Below are positions 11,208-22,198 of a DNA stretch of 64,000 bases, in pieces. The translations under genes and the position numbers were made by a program. The first letter of the stretch is position 1; each line of letters starts with the position of its first letter. Source of the DNA: Protonemura montana (Eukaryota > Arthropoda > Insecta > Plecoptera > Nemouridae); NCBI GenBank assembly GCA_947568835.1, contig OX387612.1, positions 9,176,001 to 9,240,000 on the forward strand. The letters are read 5' to 3'. Under the pieces are notes generated by a model, which was given only the letters and a program-made list of their open reading frames with translations, did no database searches and was not told the origin of the DNA.

Positions 11208-14200
11208 GTAAGATCGAAATTTCTCTGAAATTTCTCTGAAATTGCTAAATCTCCTAGGTTGATTGATTTTGAGAGGTTTGACGATGCACTGTTTTGGCAA
11301 CGGGTCATCTGTCACTGGTCCAATGGCGTCGGTAAATGAGTGGATGATGATGATGTTGAACATGACTTATCCTAGAAAGGAGGAGGGGAAACCCGGTGAC
11401 GGCACGTAGCCTACTCCTGTCGAAGAGCACCAAGGGGACCACCGGCTTAACGTCCCTTTCGAAGGACGGTACAACGCGAACAACAGGATTCCTCCACAAA
11501 TCCATGCTGTCGAGAGGTTGATAAGCAAGGCGAGTTAAGTTGCTGTACTAACTTTCATCCCTCCAACCTCTCTCCCGAACGGTACTGGTCATGTGTATGA
11601 TGGTCACCCATCCAATACCTGACCCAGCGCAGTGTTGCTTAACTTTCATCCCTCCAACCTCTCTCCCGAACAGAACTGGTCATGTGTTTGATGGTCACCC
11701 ATCCAATACCTGACCCAGCGCAGTGTTGCTTAACATTCATCCCTCCAACCTCTCTCCCGAACGGTACTGGTCATGCGTATGGTAGTCACAGAAAACAACT
11801 GGAATTATAGCTCCAAAGCAGTAAATTCCCAATGTAGTATCCCTGCTCAAGAAATGAACTACTTTTAAGACCTTACATAAAAAATACTGTCATTATTGCA
11901 AACTGTTTGAATGTCAAGATTTTTTAACTTTTCCAGCTACGAAATTGTGTGATTCGCGCGAAATAAATGATCAGCTAAAACTTTTGATGAAAAGATGCTT
12001 GCTCAGAACTAGTTTAGTTACGACTGATCAATTATCACAAATACAAAATCTTGGTGGAGCGATATTTGTGCCACTAGAACCTTCAACGAATCAGATTTTA
12101 CCATTGGTGAGTTGGTGTAATCATTAATTCTTCTAGATTTTTGTATTTATAGCTGATCTTCTTTCAAAATTAATGACTACTTAAACAAACTACTTAAAAA
12201 TGTGTGTTGTCTATTTTATCTTAGTTATGCACTACTGATAAATGAAATATATAGGTATTATGTACTTTATCAGTAGAACATGCAACATTTGAATACATGC
12301 ATCACTTTTTTTTGCCTAACTATTTAGCTGAACAATGATTCTGAGTCCAAAGTATCGATATTCTTTTACTCACAAGACTCTACGGAACTTCCAAGAGGGT
12401 TTTTCGACCACCTCAGAATACCGTTCAACAGCCAAGTGTACGTCATACTTCGTGACAAGAAAGATTCCCACAATCTTATAATACAAGAAATATATCACAT
12501 AAGCAATGACAGCAAGAAGGCTGTAAGAAGAACACTTGGAGTAACAGAAATATATGCACACAATTTTGCTGTCTGGAGATTTGACAAAGAAGTTGCAATT
12601 CTTAGAAGATCCGATTTACAAGGAGCCGTTGTGCGAATTCTCTGTCTTGAGGTAAGTGCAACGATTCAACGTTCGGTAGCCATGGAGATGCTAAGATCAC
12701 CTGACAGAGCTTCTCAATTCTGCTATCTTATGTTACCATGGGTATATCATGGCCTAGCATAGGAGGTTCAATGGTAGATTCAACGTTTGGTAGCCATGGA
12801 GTTGCTGAGATCGCCTGACAGAGCTTCTCAATTCTGCTATCTTATGTTACCACGGGTATATCATGGCCCAGCATAGGAGGTTCAATGGTAGATTCAACGT
12901 TTGGTAGCCATGGAGTTGCTGAGATCGCCTGACAGAGCTTCTCAATTCTGCTATCTTATGTTACCACGGGTATATCATGGCCCAGCATAGGAGGTTCAAT
13001 GGTAGATTCAACGTTTGGTAGCCATGGAGTTGCTAAGATCACCTGACAGAGCTTCTCAATTCTGCTATCTTATGTTACCATGGGTATATCATGGCCTAGC
13101 ATAGGAGGTTCAATGGTAGATTCAACGTTTGGTAGCCATGGAGTTGCTGAGATCGCCTGACAGAGCTTCTCAATTCTGCTATCTTATGTTACCACGGGTA
13201 TATCATGGCCCAGCATAGGAGGTTCAATGGTAGATTCAACGTTTGGTAGCCATGGAGTTGCTGAGATCGCCTGACAGAGCTTCTCAATTCTGCTATCTTA
13301 TGTTACCACGGGTATATCATGGCCCAGCATAGGAGGTTCAATGGTAGATTCAACGTTTGGTAGCCATGGAGTTGCTGAGATCGCCTGACAGAGCTTCTCA
13401 ATTCTGCTATCTTATGTTACCACGGGTATATCATGGCCCAGCATAGGAGGTTCAATGGTAGATTCAACGTTTGGTAGCCATGGAGATGCTGAGATCGCCT
13501 GACAGACCTTTTCAATTCTGCCATCTTATGTTACCACGGGTATATCATGGCCTAGCATAGGAGGTTCAATGGTAGATTCAACGTTCGGTAGCCATGGAGA
13601 TGCTGAGATCGCCTGACAGACCTTTTCAATTCTGCCATCTTATGTTACCACGGGTATATCATGGTCTAGCATAGGAGGTTCAATGGTAGATTCAACGTTT
13701 GGTAGCCATGGAGATGCTGAGATCGCCTGACAGACCTTTTCAATTCTGCTATCTTATGTTACCACGGGTATATCATGACCTAGCATAGGAGGTTCAATGG
13801 TAGATTCAACGTTTGGTAGCCATGGAGATGCTGAGATCGCCTGACAGAGCTTCTCAATTCTGCTATCTTATGTTACCATGGGTATATCATGGCCTAGCAT
13901 AGGAGGTTCAATGGTAGATTCAACGTTTGGTAGCCATGGAGTTGCTGAGATCGCCTGACAGAGCTTCTCAATTCTGCTATCTTATGTTACCACGGGTATA
14001 TCATGGCCCAGCATAGGAGGTTCAATGGTAGATTCAACGTTTGGTAGCCATGGAGTTGCTGAGATCGCCTGACAGAGCTTCTCAATTCTGCTATCTTATG
14101 TTACCACGGGTATATCATGGCCCAGCATAGGAGGTTCAATGGTAGATTCAACGTTTGGTAGCCATGGAGTTGCTGAGATCGCCTGACAGAGCTTCTCAAT

Positions 14201-17200
14201 TCTGCTATCTTATGTTACCACGGGTATATCATGGCCCAGCATAGGAGGTTCAATGGTAGATTCAACGTTTGGTAGCCATGGAGATGCTGAGATCGCCTGA
14301 CAGACCTTTTCAATTCTGCCATCTTATGTTACCACGGGTATATCATGGCCTAGCATAGGAGGTTCAATGGTAGATTCAACGTTCGGTAGCCATGGAGATG
14401 CTGAGATCGCCTGACAGACCTTTTCAATTCTGCCATCTTATGTTACCACGGGTATATCATGGTCTAGCATAGGAGGTTCAATGGTAGATTCAACGTTTGG
14501 TAGCCATGGAGATGCTGAGATCGCCTGACAGACCTTTTCAATTCTGCTATCTTATGTTACCACGGGTATATCATGACCTAGCATAGGAGGTTCAATGGTA
14601 GATTCAACGTTTGGTAGCCATGGAGATGCTGAGATCGCCTGACAGACCTTTTCAATTCTGCCATCTTATGTTACCACGGGTATATCATGGCCTAGCATAG
14701 GAGGTTCAATGGTAGATTCAACGTTCGGTAGCCATGGAGATGCTGAGATCGCCTGACAGACCTTTTCAATTCTGCCATCTTATGTTACCACGGGTATATC
14801 ATGGTCTAGCATAGGAGGTTCAATGGTAGATTCAACGTTTGGTAGCCCATGGAGATGCTGAGATCGCCTGACAGAGCTTCTCAATTCTGCTATCTTATGT
14901 TACCACGGGTATATCATGACCTAGCATAGGAGGTTCAATGGTAGATTCAACGTTTGGTAGCCATGGAGATGCTGAGATCGCCTGACATAACTTCTCAATT
15001 CTGCTATCTTATGTCACCACGGGTATATCATGGCCTAGCATAGGAGGTTCGTTTCTATTTTTCTTAGATAATTGAACACAAAAAACAAAAAGCAAAAGTG
15101 TAATAAAGAAATAAGCTCCTACGGAAGCCCATGTTAAACTAACAAAAGCCCGCATAATTCAAATAATTGTCGAGCATAGACAATGCATTTCCTGTTTTAA
15201 TTTTCAAATTAGGAGAATAGTTCAATTTTGTTTTCTTTAGAAAGAATATGCCAGCAAACAACTTAAAATCAAACGGTCAAACAATGGGTTTTTTCTATCT
15301 TATAAATCAACTAAAATATCCCGACGTTTTGATTATTTGTATATGATATTTTTGAATTCTTATAATTTTAATTCATTGGTTCATTGAGCTTAACATTTAA
15401 AAACCAAGTTTAAGTACAGTTCTTGTTGTGGAAGTAATTATATGGTACAATTTAGTCATTAGAACCTTGTCACTGTTAAATTAGTTTTTGTTTCAGCTTC
15501 TGTACAACAATAACAACACCGGTGGTCACTTGAAGCTTTTCCAGAGAAACTTGCAGCTCATTCTAGCAGCACTACAACCGCTGAATGCCAGGTGAGAAGC
15601 TGCTTGATTCATTGATTATTGTGTTTAACGACGCACTGTTTTGACATCTGGCCATGCGACACTGGTATAATGGTGTCGGTGAATGTGTGGATGATGATGA
15701 GGAGGATGATGAACTTAATTTAGCCTAGAAGAGAGGTGGGAAAACCCTGTGGCGGCACGTAGCCTACTCATGTCGAAAACCAATTGGATCACCGGTTTAA
15801 CGTCCCTTCCTAAGGACGGTACAACGCGAACAACAGGATTCCTCCACACATCCATGCTGTCGAGAGGTTGATAAGCAACGTGAATAAAGTTGTACTAACT
15901 TTCATCTCTCCCACCTCTCTCCCAAACAAAACTGGTCATATTGTGTGACCAGTCAGTCTCATATCAGTCTCATCTGATAACCAAGTTTTAAGATCCTTGT
16001 GTGCTATGCTTGTGCTTATTGCTATGTCAATTGTGTGCAGTCCCATAAGATAACCAAGTTTTAAGATCCTTGTGTGCTATGCTTGTGCTTATTGCTATGT
16101 CAATTGTGTTAAGTCCCATATGATAACCAAGTTTTAAGATCCTTGTGTGCTATGCTTGTGCTTATTGCTATGTCAATTGTGTTAAGTCCCATATGATAAC
16201 CAAGTTTTAAGATCCTTGTGTGCTATGCTTGTGCTTATTGCTATGTTAATTGTGTGAAGTCCCATATGATAACCAAGTTTTAAGATTCTTGTGTGCTATT
16301 CTTGTGCTTATTGCTATGTCAATTGTGTGCAGTCCCATTTGATAACCAAGTTTTAAGATCCTTGTGTGCTATGCTTGTGCTTATTGCTATGTCAATTGTG
16401 TGCAGTCCCATATGATAACCAAGTTTTAAGATCCTTGTGTGCTATGCTTGTGTGCTATGCTTGTGCTTATTGCAATGTCAATTGTGTGCAGTCCCATATG
16501 ATAACCAAGATTTAAGATCTTTGTGCGCTATGCTTGTGCTTATTGCAATGTCAATTGTAGGTAGAGTAACTTATACTTGTTTTCAGTGCAGTCAAGGTGA
16601 GAATGGTCGACGAAACCAATGTGACGGTAAAGAAAGGAGACAATTTAATGGACGGTTTGCTCGAGAGACAAGGCGCTGATATCTTCGTCAGTGCCATCAA
16701 CCTTGCGTCGTTCTACGATGGAATCGTAGTCACCACTGTCCCATTTTCACTGACGGTGTAAGCCTTTTATAAGATTACATCCACCCCATTAAAATATTCC
16801 CACTTAGTTTTATGTTTTTGGAATTCTTGCAATCCCAAATTAGTACTAAAAGTCAAGAAGAGTTTTGTTACATTTATTGTGTATCCCAAGTCCCAACTCA
16901 GTTTTATTGATTTCTAACAAGTTCTATACTTCTGTAACATGTTTCTCCTACAGAAGGTAATTCCAATGTGTTTTGGTTTAGCAAAGAACACCGGAATGGA
17001 TAGAAGTAGGTTAGTGAGATGGTAACACAGCTTAGATGGTCGAGTTGGGACGTGCTGCATTTTTGACACTTGACAAGATCAATAAGAATCAAACAAAGAA
17101 CCTCTTAACTGACATTTAAAAACATAAATAAACCAAGTCACCTGAGTTCTTTGGATATATTACGCCAGTTACTTTGACAAAAATAAAATCACTCTTTTAA

Positions 17201-20200
17201 AATACCTGTTCCAACAATTTTAACTAACTCTAACCACTATCTGGTTCAAAATATGACAATCAGTCAAGAATAACAAACAAAATTAAGCAAACTGTATTTC
17301 ACTAAGACCATATAAAACAGGAAATTACCTTGTGCATAAAATGTAAAAATTACTTTACAAACATACTTATTGTATTTTTACACTTTTATTTGCGGTTTTT
17401 AGTTTTAAGAAAACGCCTGATATCCCGAAGTTTCAGCGAAGTTCGCTCCGTCATCTTCAGTGCAAGAATTAAATCTTACTCTAGCTAAGATCAGACTTAC
17501 CGAAATCTCAGTAAATCTTAAAAAACGCCCAGCATCCAATAGCTCTCAAAACCGCACCAAAAGTAATTTTCCAATAATAATTTCTATCTCCGATGTAAAC
17601 AGAAACCGCATCTACTTCGGCAAGCCAGAAGTAAGCTTTTCACTGGAAACGATGCTCCGTGGATTCACGGTTCCTCTGTGGATTGTAACCTGTACGTCGA
17701 TCATCGCGCTCTCCGTGGCACTTTCTGTCATCAGCTCTGCGACTAGAAGAACCAAGCAGACGCGTCAAAGTCATTTTGATGCCAGCGAGTCTTTTTTAAT
17801 GATACTTGGGGACTTTTGTGTTAAAGGTAAGCAAACGGAAGTTTAATTAAAAGCGATGCGAAACCTACCAGCAGTTTCTATTGACATTTTTATGATATGA
17901 ATTCAAACGTAAATTTAATGAACACAAAAAGCATGAAAGGTACCACCGTTGGGTGTGCAGGTTCTAGGTAGAGGCAGAACGTTAATGTTAAACCGTTGAG
18001 TGTGCAGGTTCTAGGTAGAGACAGAACGTTAATGTTGAACCGTTGAGTGTGCAGGTTCTAGGTAGAGACAGAACGTTAATGTTGAACCGTTGAGTGTGCA
18101 GGTTATAGGTAGAGGCAGAACGTTAATGTTAAACCGTTGAGAGTGCAGGTTCTAGGTGGAGACAGAACAGTAATGGTAAACCGTTGAGTGTGCAGGTTCT
18201 AGGTAGAGGCAGAATGTTAATGTTAAACCGTTGAGTGTGCAGGTTTTAGGTAGAGACAGAACGCTAATGTTAAACCGTTGAGTGTGCAGGTTCTAGGTAG
18301 AGACTGAACGTTAATGTTAAACCGTTGAGTGTGCAGGTTCTAGGTAGAGACTGAACGTTAATGTTAAACTGTTGAGTGTGCAGGTTATAGGTAGAGGCAG
18401 AACGTTAATGTTAAACCGTTAAGTCTGCAGGTTCTAGGTAGAGACAGAACGTTAATGTTAAACCGTCGAGTGTGCAGGTTCTAGGTAGAGGCAGAACGTT
18501 AATGTTAAACCGTTGAGTATGCAGGTTTTAGGAAGAGACAGAACGTTTATGTTAAACTTTAAGCGTGAAAGTTGGCCGCCAAATTACTGCTTTACCGACA
18601 AAAATGCAGAGTACCGGAACATCACGTTAAGTGGAGCCACTGTCATATGAAATTTAATTTCAAAATTTCTCGTAGGTTAACTCGCTTTTGAGACTTTTCA
18701 TGCTCAAAAGATCTCCATCAATGTTTACCTCAACGATTGATATACACGTAACGATATTAAAAAGCGAGTAACCGTGAAGCACATCTCAAAATCATACCAC
18801 GGCTCTGAATACACACAACCAAACATAAGGATACATTTTTTTTTTTTAATTCTGTCATAGAACTTGATGGTAATATTTTGTTAGTGCGTTGCTCTAGCCT
18901 TGTCAACAATGTTGCCTGTTTTAAAGCTCTACGGTTACGCCTAAAGTTTGTGTGTGGAGGAGCCGAGTTTGCTAAACGGGTTGCGTCTAGGAGCTTATGC
19001 GTGGAATAGCTGTTTTTTTTTCCTTTCTATAATTTGTGTTTCGTACCTAAGATCATCATAATTACAGGTTTTTACCGGAACTCATCTTAAGTCCAGTTTC
19101 GTATTTTTTCTACTCGTATACGCATTCAGTTAACAACTTTCCTCATTGATATTTTGTTCACCAGGCTGGTACCGTCTTCCCACATCCAAATCAGGTCATT
19201 TGCTCTGCCTCGTTTCGATCGTCCAAGGGTACGTGTTGAACCTCTACTACACCTCGCAGCTCCAAGCAACTCTGACAGCTCATCACGACGTAACGCCATT
19301 CACCGACTTCGACAGCATGGTGGCTAACAAATATGCTATCGCTCTGGCGTTGGGCACTCAACCATTCATCGATGCAAGCGTAAGAATATAATAACAAAAT
19401 AGTTTCGTAGAGTTCTTAGCATGTTACGAATAATTTGGTTAGTTGGAAATACCGATTCCTGTGAGTTCACAAAAGTTAAGCAACACTGCGCTGAGTCAGG
19501 TATTGAATGGGTGACCATCATACACATGACCAGTTCTGTTCGGGAGATAGGTTGGAGGGATGAAAGTGAAGCAACACTGCACTGAGTTAGGTATTGAATG
19601 GGTGACCATCATACACATGACCAGTTCTGTTCGGGAGAGAGATTGGAGGGATGAAAGTTAAGCAACACTGCGCTGGGTCAGGTATTGGATGGGTGACCAT
19701 CATACACATGACCAGTTCTGTTCGGGAGAGAGGTTGGAGGGATGAAAGTTAAGCAACACTGCGCTGGGTCAGGTATTGGATGGGTGACCACCGAACGGTT
19801 TGGATTGTTGAAAACACCGGTTCTAGTAAAATACCTGGAGGTAAAAAATACTGCGCTGAGTTAGGTACTGGAAGGGTTGGATTGGATGGATTATACCAGC
19901 TTAAGGATTGGCGTGTTAGAAACACTTGCATTTTTGTAAGATCACTGATGTTAAGCCACACTGCGCTGAGTCAGGTATTGGATGGGTGACCATCATACAC
20001 ATGACCAGTTCTGTTCGGGAGAGAGGTTGGAGGGATGAAAGTTAGTACAGCAACTTCACTCGCCTTGCTTATCAACCTCTCGACAGCATGGATTTGTCGA
20101 GAAATGTTGAGGAAACACGTGTTTTCTTCATTTAGGAAGCCACTAGCGGGTCCATGAAGTTCCTCTTCGACCAGATGATGCAACAAGGCGGTGGATACAC

Positions 20201-22198
20201 TTTCGCTCTCCTCACAGAAGCCGTGGACAGAGTTTGTAACGAAAAGTTGGCGCTGATGGGATTCAAAAGCATCCTGGATCCTTTCACCAGAGTCGCTAAA
20301 TGTACTGTCAGTGACACGAAAAAAAACTATTATCCAAGAGACGTTGTTTTTGCAGTGCGACTTGACTTTCAGTTCACCGCGCTTTTCAACTACTAGTAAG
20401 TTGGACTGAGACCCGACCTAGAGCGGTCATTTTACAACCCTGGTATTACTGTCAGTAGCACCGTGCTAACTAGTACCACCATAGCACCAAGCAGTGACCC
20501 TGACCTAGAGCGGTGATTCGTAACCCTGGTATTACTGTCAGTAGCACCGTGCTAACTAGCACCACCATAGCACCAAGCAGTAACCCCGACCTAGAGTGGT
20601 GATTCGTAACCCTGGTATTACTGTCAGTAGCACCGTGCTAACTAGCACCACCATAGCATCAAGCAGTAACCCCGACCTAGAGCGGTGATTCGTAACCCTG
20701 GTATTACTGTCAGTAGCACCGTGCTAACTGCTAACTAGTACCACCATAGTACCAAGCAGTGACCCCGACATAGAGCGGTGGTTTGAAACTCTGGTATTAC
20801 TGTCAGTAGCACCGTGCTAACTAGCATCACCATAGTCCCAAGCAGTAACCCCGACCTAGAGCAGTGATTCGTCACCCTGGTATTACTGTCAGTAGCACCG
20901 TGCTAACTAGCACTACCATAGCACCAAGCAGTGACCCCGACCTAGAGCGGTGATTCGTAACCCTGGTATTACTGTCAGTAGCACCGTGCTAACTAGCACC
21001 ACCATAGCACCAAGCAGTAACCCCGACCTAGAGTGGTGATTCGTAACCCTGGTATTACTGTCAGTAGCACCGTGCTAACTAGCACCACCATAGCACCAAG
21101 CAGGAACCCCGACCTAGAGCGGTGATTCGTAGCCCTGGTATTACTGTCAGTAGCACCGTGCTAACTAGCACCACCATAGCACCAAGCAGTAACCCCGACC
21201 TAGAGCGGTGATTCGTAACCCTGGTATTACTGTCAGTAGCACCGTGCTAACTAGCACCACCATAGCACCAAGCAGTAACCCCGACCTAGAGCGGTGATTC
21301 GTAACCCTGGTATTACTGTCAGTAGCACCGTGCTAACTACCACCACCATTGGTTTCTTTGTCCTCAATGCACTGTGATGATCAACTGGAGCCCAGTATGT
21401 CTTCTTGATAATGCTATCGTCGTAACACCTCCGTAATACCGGTTGCTAGAAGTATTCAAATGATTGTTTTTAGTGCCACTTTAGGTCTGGGTTGGCATCA
21501 TGTTAGCACCGCTAATTACAGCTCTTTTCAAAGTCTTGTAGTTTAAAAGTATAAAATACTTTGAAGTGGTCTCTTAAATATTAATTTAGGAACATAAATA
21601 AGTGGTTACCTAATGTTACAAAAACTATTTGAGCTGGGTTTTGAACGGGTATTTTATTTAGATGCATTTAGGATGCTTGAACTAGGTAATTTTGCTATCG
21701 GAAACTTGTCAGGACTGCTCTTACCCTAGATAAAGTGACAGGTACAAGTTACGAAACTTTGGGAAATTTAGTTGTTCTTTACTCAGCATTCAAAACCCAG
21801 TTCAAATAGTTTTTGTTAAAACTAGTGCTATGTTTATGTAGAGTAGACATGAGTTTAAAAACAATTAAATTGGTTAGTTTAATTTTAAGTTACATTCCTA
21901 GTAAAATCGTTCTCGTTTTTGCTGCAGCTTGCGCCGATGCGTGGAGAGCGGACTTTACCTCCGAGACGGTGTCGCACCAGTAATTGAAGACTCTACCAAC
22001 ACCTTCGTTGCCATCGAACTGATAGACGTGATTCCCTTCCTGATTCTCTACGCAGCTTCAATCGCCGCCAGTCTTGTCTTTCTCCTGATGGAGTTCATAC
22101 ACTTCTGGTTTCGCAAGCGAGGTTCAAGCAATTATATTTCTAAGATCCAGTCAAGAAAGAAAAATGAGTTGTGTGAAAATTCGGTGAAGTTTGGCTAA
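11063..22198 (+). CDS. Ionotropic receptor (divergent iGluR family), complete, 9 exons
   Basis: Exons 11063-11207, 11937-12106, 12328-12651, 15497-15591, 16587-16757, 17603-17826, 19165-19379, 20136-20395 and 21928-22198 join in phase (1,0,0,2,2,1,0,2) into 1875 nt, 624 residues. Start: ATG 11063 opens a hydrophobic signal peptide MIALSLLLVSICFRLSCA. Then come an amino-terminal region with a LRRSDLQG motif (about residue 200), ligand lobe S1 (about 214-310), M1 (about 323-347), a pore stretch, M3 (about 388-408, VLNLYYTSQLQATLT), S2, and M4 (about 566-592), then a basic cytoplasmic tail. This is the layout of arthropod IRs, ligand-gated cation channels in the membranes of chemosensory and some non-sensory cells. 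The S1 region aligning with the glutamate-binding Arg reads SFYDGIV without Arg, so glutamate is unlikely to be the ligand. Subfamily not resolved. Confidence 0.93.
11265..11790 (-). mobile_element. 5S-derived SINE, reverse, near full length
   Basis: Tail complement (TTTGACGATGCACTGTTTTG), ATGATG run, body, and two 5S boxes; the outermost head is missing. In IR intron 1. Confidence 0.88.
11937..12106 (+). CDS. IR exon 2 (amino-terminal region)
   Basis: Acceptor CTTTTCCAG, donor GTGAGT. Encodes TKLCDSREINDQLKLLMKRC to STNQILPL, the extracellular N-terminal region. Confidence 0.88.
12328..12651 (+). CDS. IR exon 3 (amino-terminal region)
   Basis: Acceptor CTATTTAG, donor GTAAGT, 108 whole codons. 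Ends AVWRFDKEVAILRRSDLQGA, the RRxxLxG signature that precedes S1 in many insect IRs. A 114-bp minisatellite starts about 10 bases past the donor. Confidence 0.92.
12657..15048. repeat. 114-bp minisatellite, about 21 units, with higher-order repeats
   Basis: Unit starts GGTTCAATGGTAGATTCAAC and ends GGCCTAGCATAGGA. Unit variants (GTTGCTGAG/GATGCTGAG, GAGCTTCTC/GACCTTTTC) recur in the same order 798 bp apart (7 units). In IR intron 3; the same satellite is at 32868-33640. Confidence 0.97.
15497..15591 (+). CDS. IR exon 4 (start of S1)
   Basis: Acceptor TTTTTGTTTCAG, donor GTGAGA. Encodes LLYNNNNTGGHLKLFQRNLQ, a short exon between two repeat-filled introns; ends in phase 2. Confidence 0.85.
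15625..15945 (-). mobile_element. 5S-derived SINE, reverse, head-truncated
   Basis: Tail and body present (GTGTTTAACGACGCACTGTT to AACTGGTCAT); 5S boxes absent. Abuts the 73-bp minisatellite in IR intron 4. Confidence 0.88.
15965..16560. repeat. 73-bp minisatellite, about 8 units
   Basis: Unit contains GATAACCAAGTTTTAAGATC and CTATGCTTGTGCTTATTGC. Ends about 25 bases before IR exon 5. Each unit holds TTGTGTGCAG, a potential decoy 3' splice site. Confidence 0.95.
16587..16757 (+). CDS. IR exon 5 (ligand lobe S1)
   Basis: Acceptor TTGTTTTCAG, donor GTAAGC, phase 2 to 2. Encodes GADIFVSAINLASFYDGIVV and TTVPFSLTV, the S1 stretch that in glutamate receptors carries the ligand Arg; none is present here. 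Reading past the donor would stop at once. Confidence 0.9.
16970..17090 (+). repeat. Single unit related to the 118-bp minisatellite
   Basis: ACACAGCTTAGATGGTCGAG and TTGACACTTGACAAGATCAA in the order seen in each 118-bp unit. In IR intron 5. Confidence 0.7.
17410..17461 (-). ncRNA. Hammerhead-like terminal motif of a retroelement
   Basis: Minus strand CACTGAAGATGACGGAGCGA then CTTCGCTGAAACTTCGGGAT: CTGAAGA, stem AGCG/CGCT, GAAAC. Same style as the 52.4-kb locus; the outer stem has decayed. Directly upstream of IR exon 6. Confidence 0.35.
17603..17826 (+). CDS. IR exon 6 (S1 end, M1, pore start)
   Basis: Acceptor GTAAACAG, donor GTAAGC, phase 2 to 1. M1 is FTVPLWIVTCTSIIALSVAL, followed by a basic loop (TRRTKQTRQ) and the start of the pore stretch SESFLMILGDF. 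The frame is open upstream of the acceptor by chance. Confidence 0.9.
17946..18560. repeat. 47-bp minisatellite, 13 units, IR intron 6
   Basis: Unit CCGTTGAGTGTGCAGGTTCT + AGGTAGAGACAGAACGTTAATGTTAAA. It is the expanded end of a dispersed element that continues to about 18790; the other copies are near 58290 and 60389. Confidence 0.97.
18561..18790. mobile_element. Dispersed hairpin element, copy 1 (unique part)
   Basis: Runs from TGGCCGCCAAATTACTGC through CCGACAAAAATGCAGAGTAC to inverted repeats CTCGTAGGTTAACTCGCTTT and AAAAAGCGAGTAA enclosing about 70 bases. No coding capacity; class unknown. Confidence 0.75.
19165..19379 (+). CDS. IR exon 7 (pore, M3, start of S2)
   Basis: Acceptor TTCACCAG, donor GTAAGA, phase 1 to 0. 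Encodes GWYRLPTSKSG and M3 with YVLNLYYTSQLQATLT, the position of SYTANLAAF in canonical receptors, then S2 with VTPFTDFDSMV. Confidence 0.92.
19436..20105 (+). mobile_element. 5S-derived SINE with six 5S boxes, 3'-truncated
   Basis: The 5S-like segment occurs about six times (19468, 19565, 19655, 19750, 19845 and 19945) before the body, which breaks at GGATTTGTCGAG about 30 bases before IR exon 8. The longest promoter array in the window. Confidence 0.88.
20136..20395 (+). CDS. IR exon 8 (ligand lobe S2)
   Basis: Acceptor CATTTAG, donor GTAAGT, phase 0 to 2. Encodes EATSGSMKFLFDQMMQQGGG to FNY. A SINE ends about 30 bases before this exon and an 86-bp minisatellite begins about 15 bases after it. 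Confidence 0.9.
20404..21345. repeat. 86-bp minisatellite, about 11 units, IR intron 8
   Basis: Unit contains GACCTAGAGCGGTGATTCGT and TGGTATTACTGTCAGTAGCA. Downstream 21346-21450 continues into a unique segment that recurs inverted at about 57300-57440 without an array. Confidence 0.96.
21346..21450 (+). mobile_element. Unique part of the element carrying the 86-bp array
   Basis: Contains GATGATCAACTGGAGCCCAG, TCTTGATAATGCTATCGTCG and CCGTAATACCGGTTGCTAGA, matched in reverse complement near 57340-57440. Confidence 0.65.
21695..21868 (+). mobile_element. Element D, copy in IR intron 8
   Basis: Same order of blocks as the 1.7-kb copy, with GTTACGAAAC intact; ends TGAGTTTAAAAACAATTAAA shortly before IR exon 9. 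Confidence 0.75.
21928..22198 (+). CDS. IR exon 9 (S2 end, M4, tail)
   Basis: Acceptor TTTTTGCTGCAG, phase 2. Encodes LRRCVESGLYLRDGVAP, M4 LIDVIPFLILYAASIAASLV and the cytoplasmic tail ending ENSVKFG before TAA. Confidence 0.92.

Noticed and set aside
17460-17602. Upstream extension of the receptor exon 6 frame
   Set aside because: The phase-2 acceptor at 17602 joins exon 5 exactly; the upstream part is intron left open by chance.
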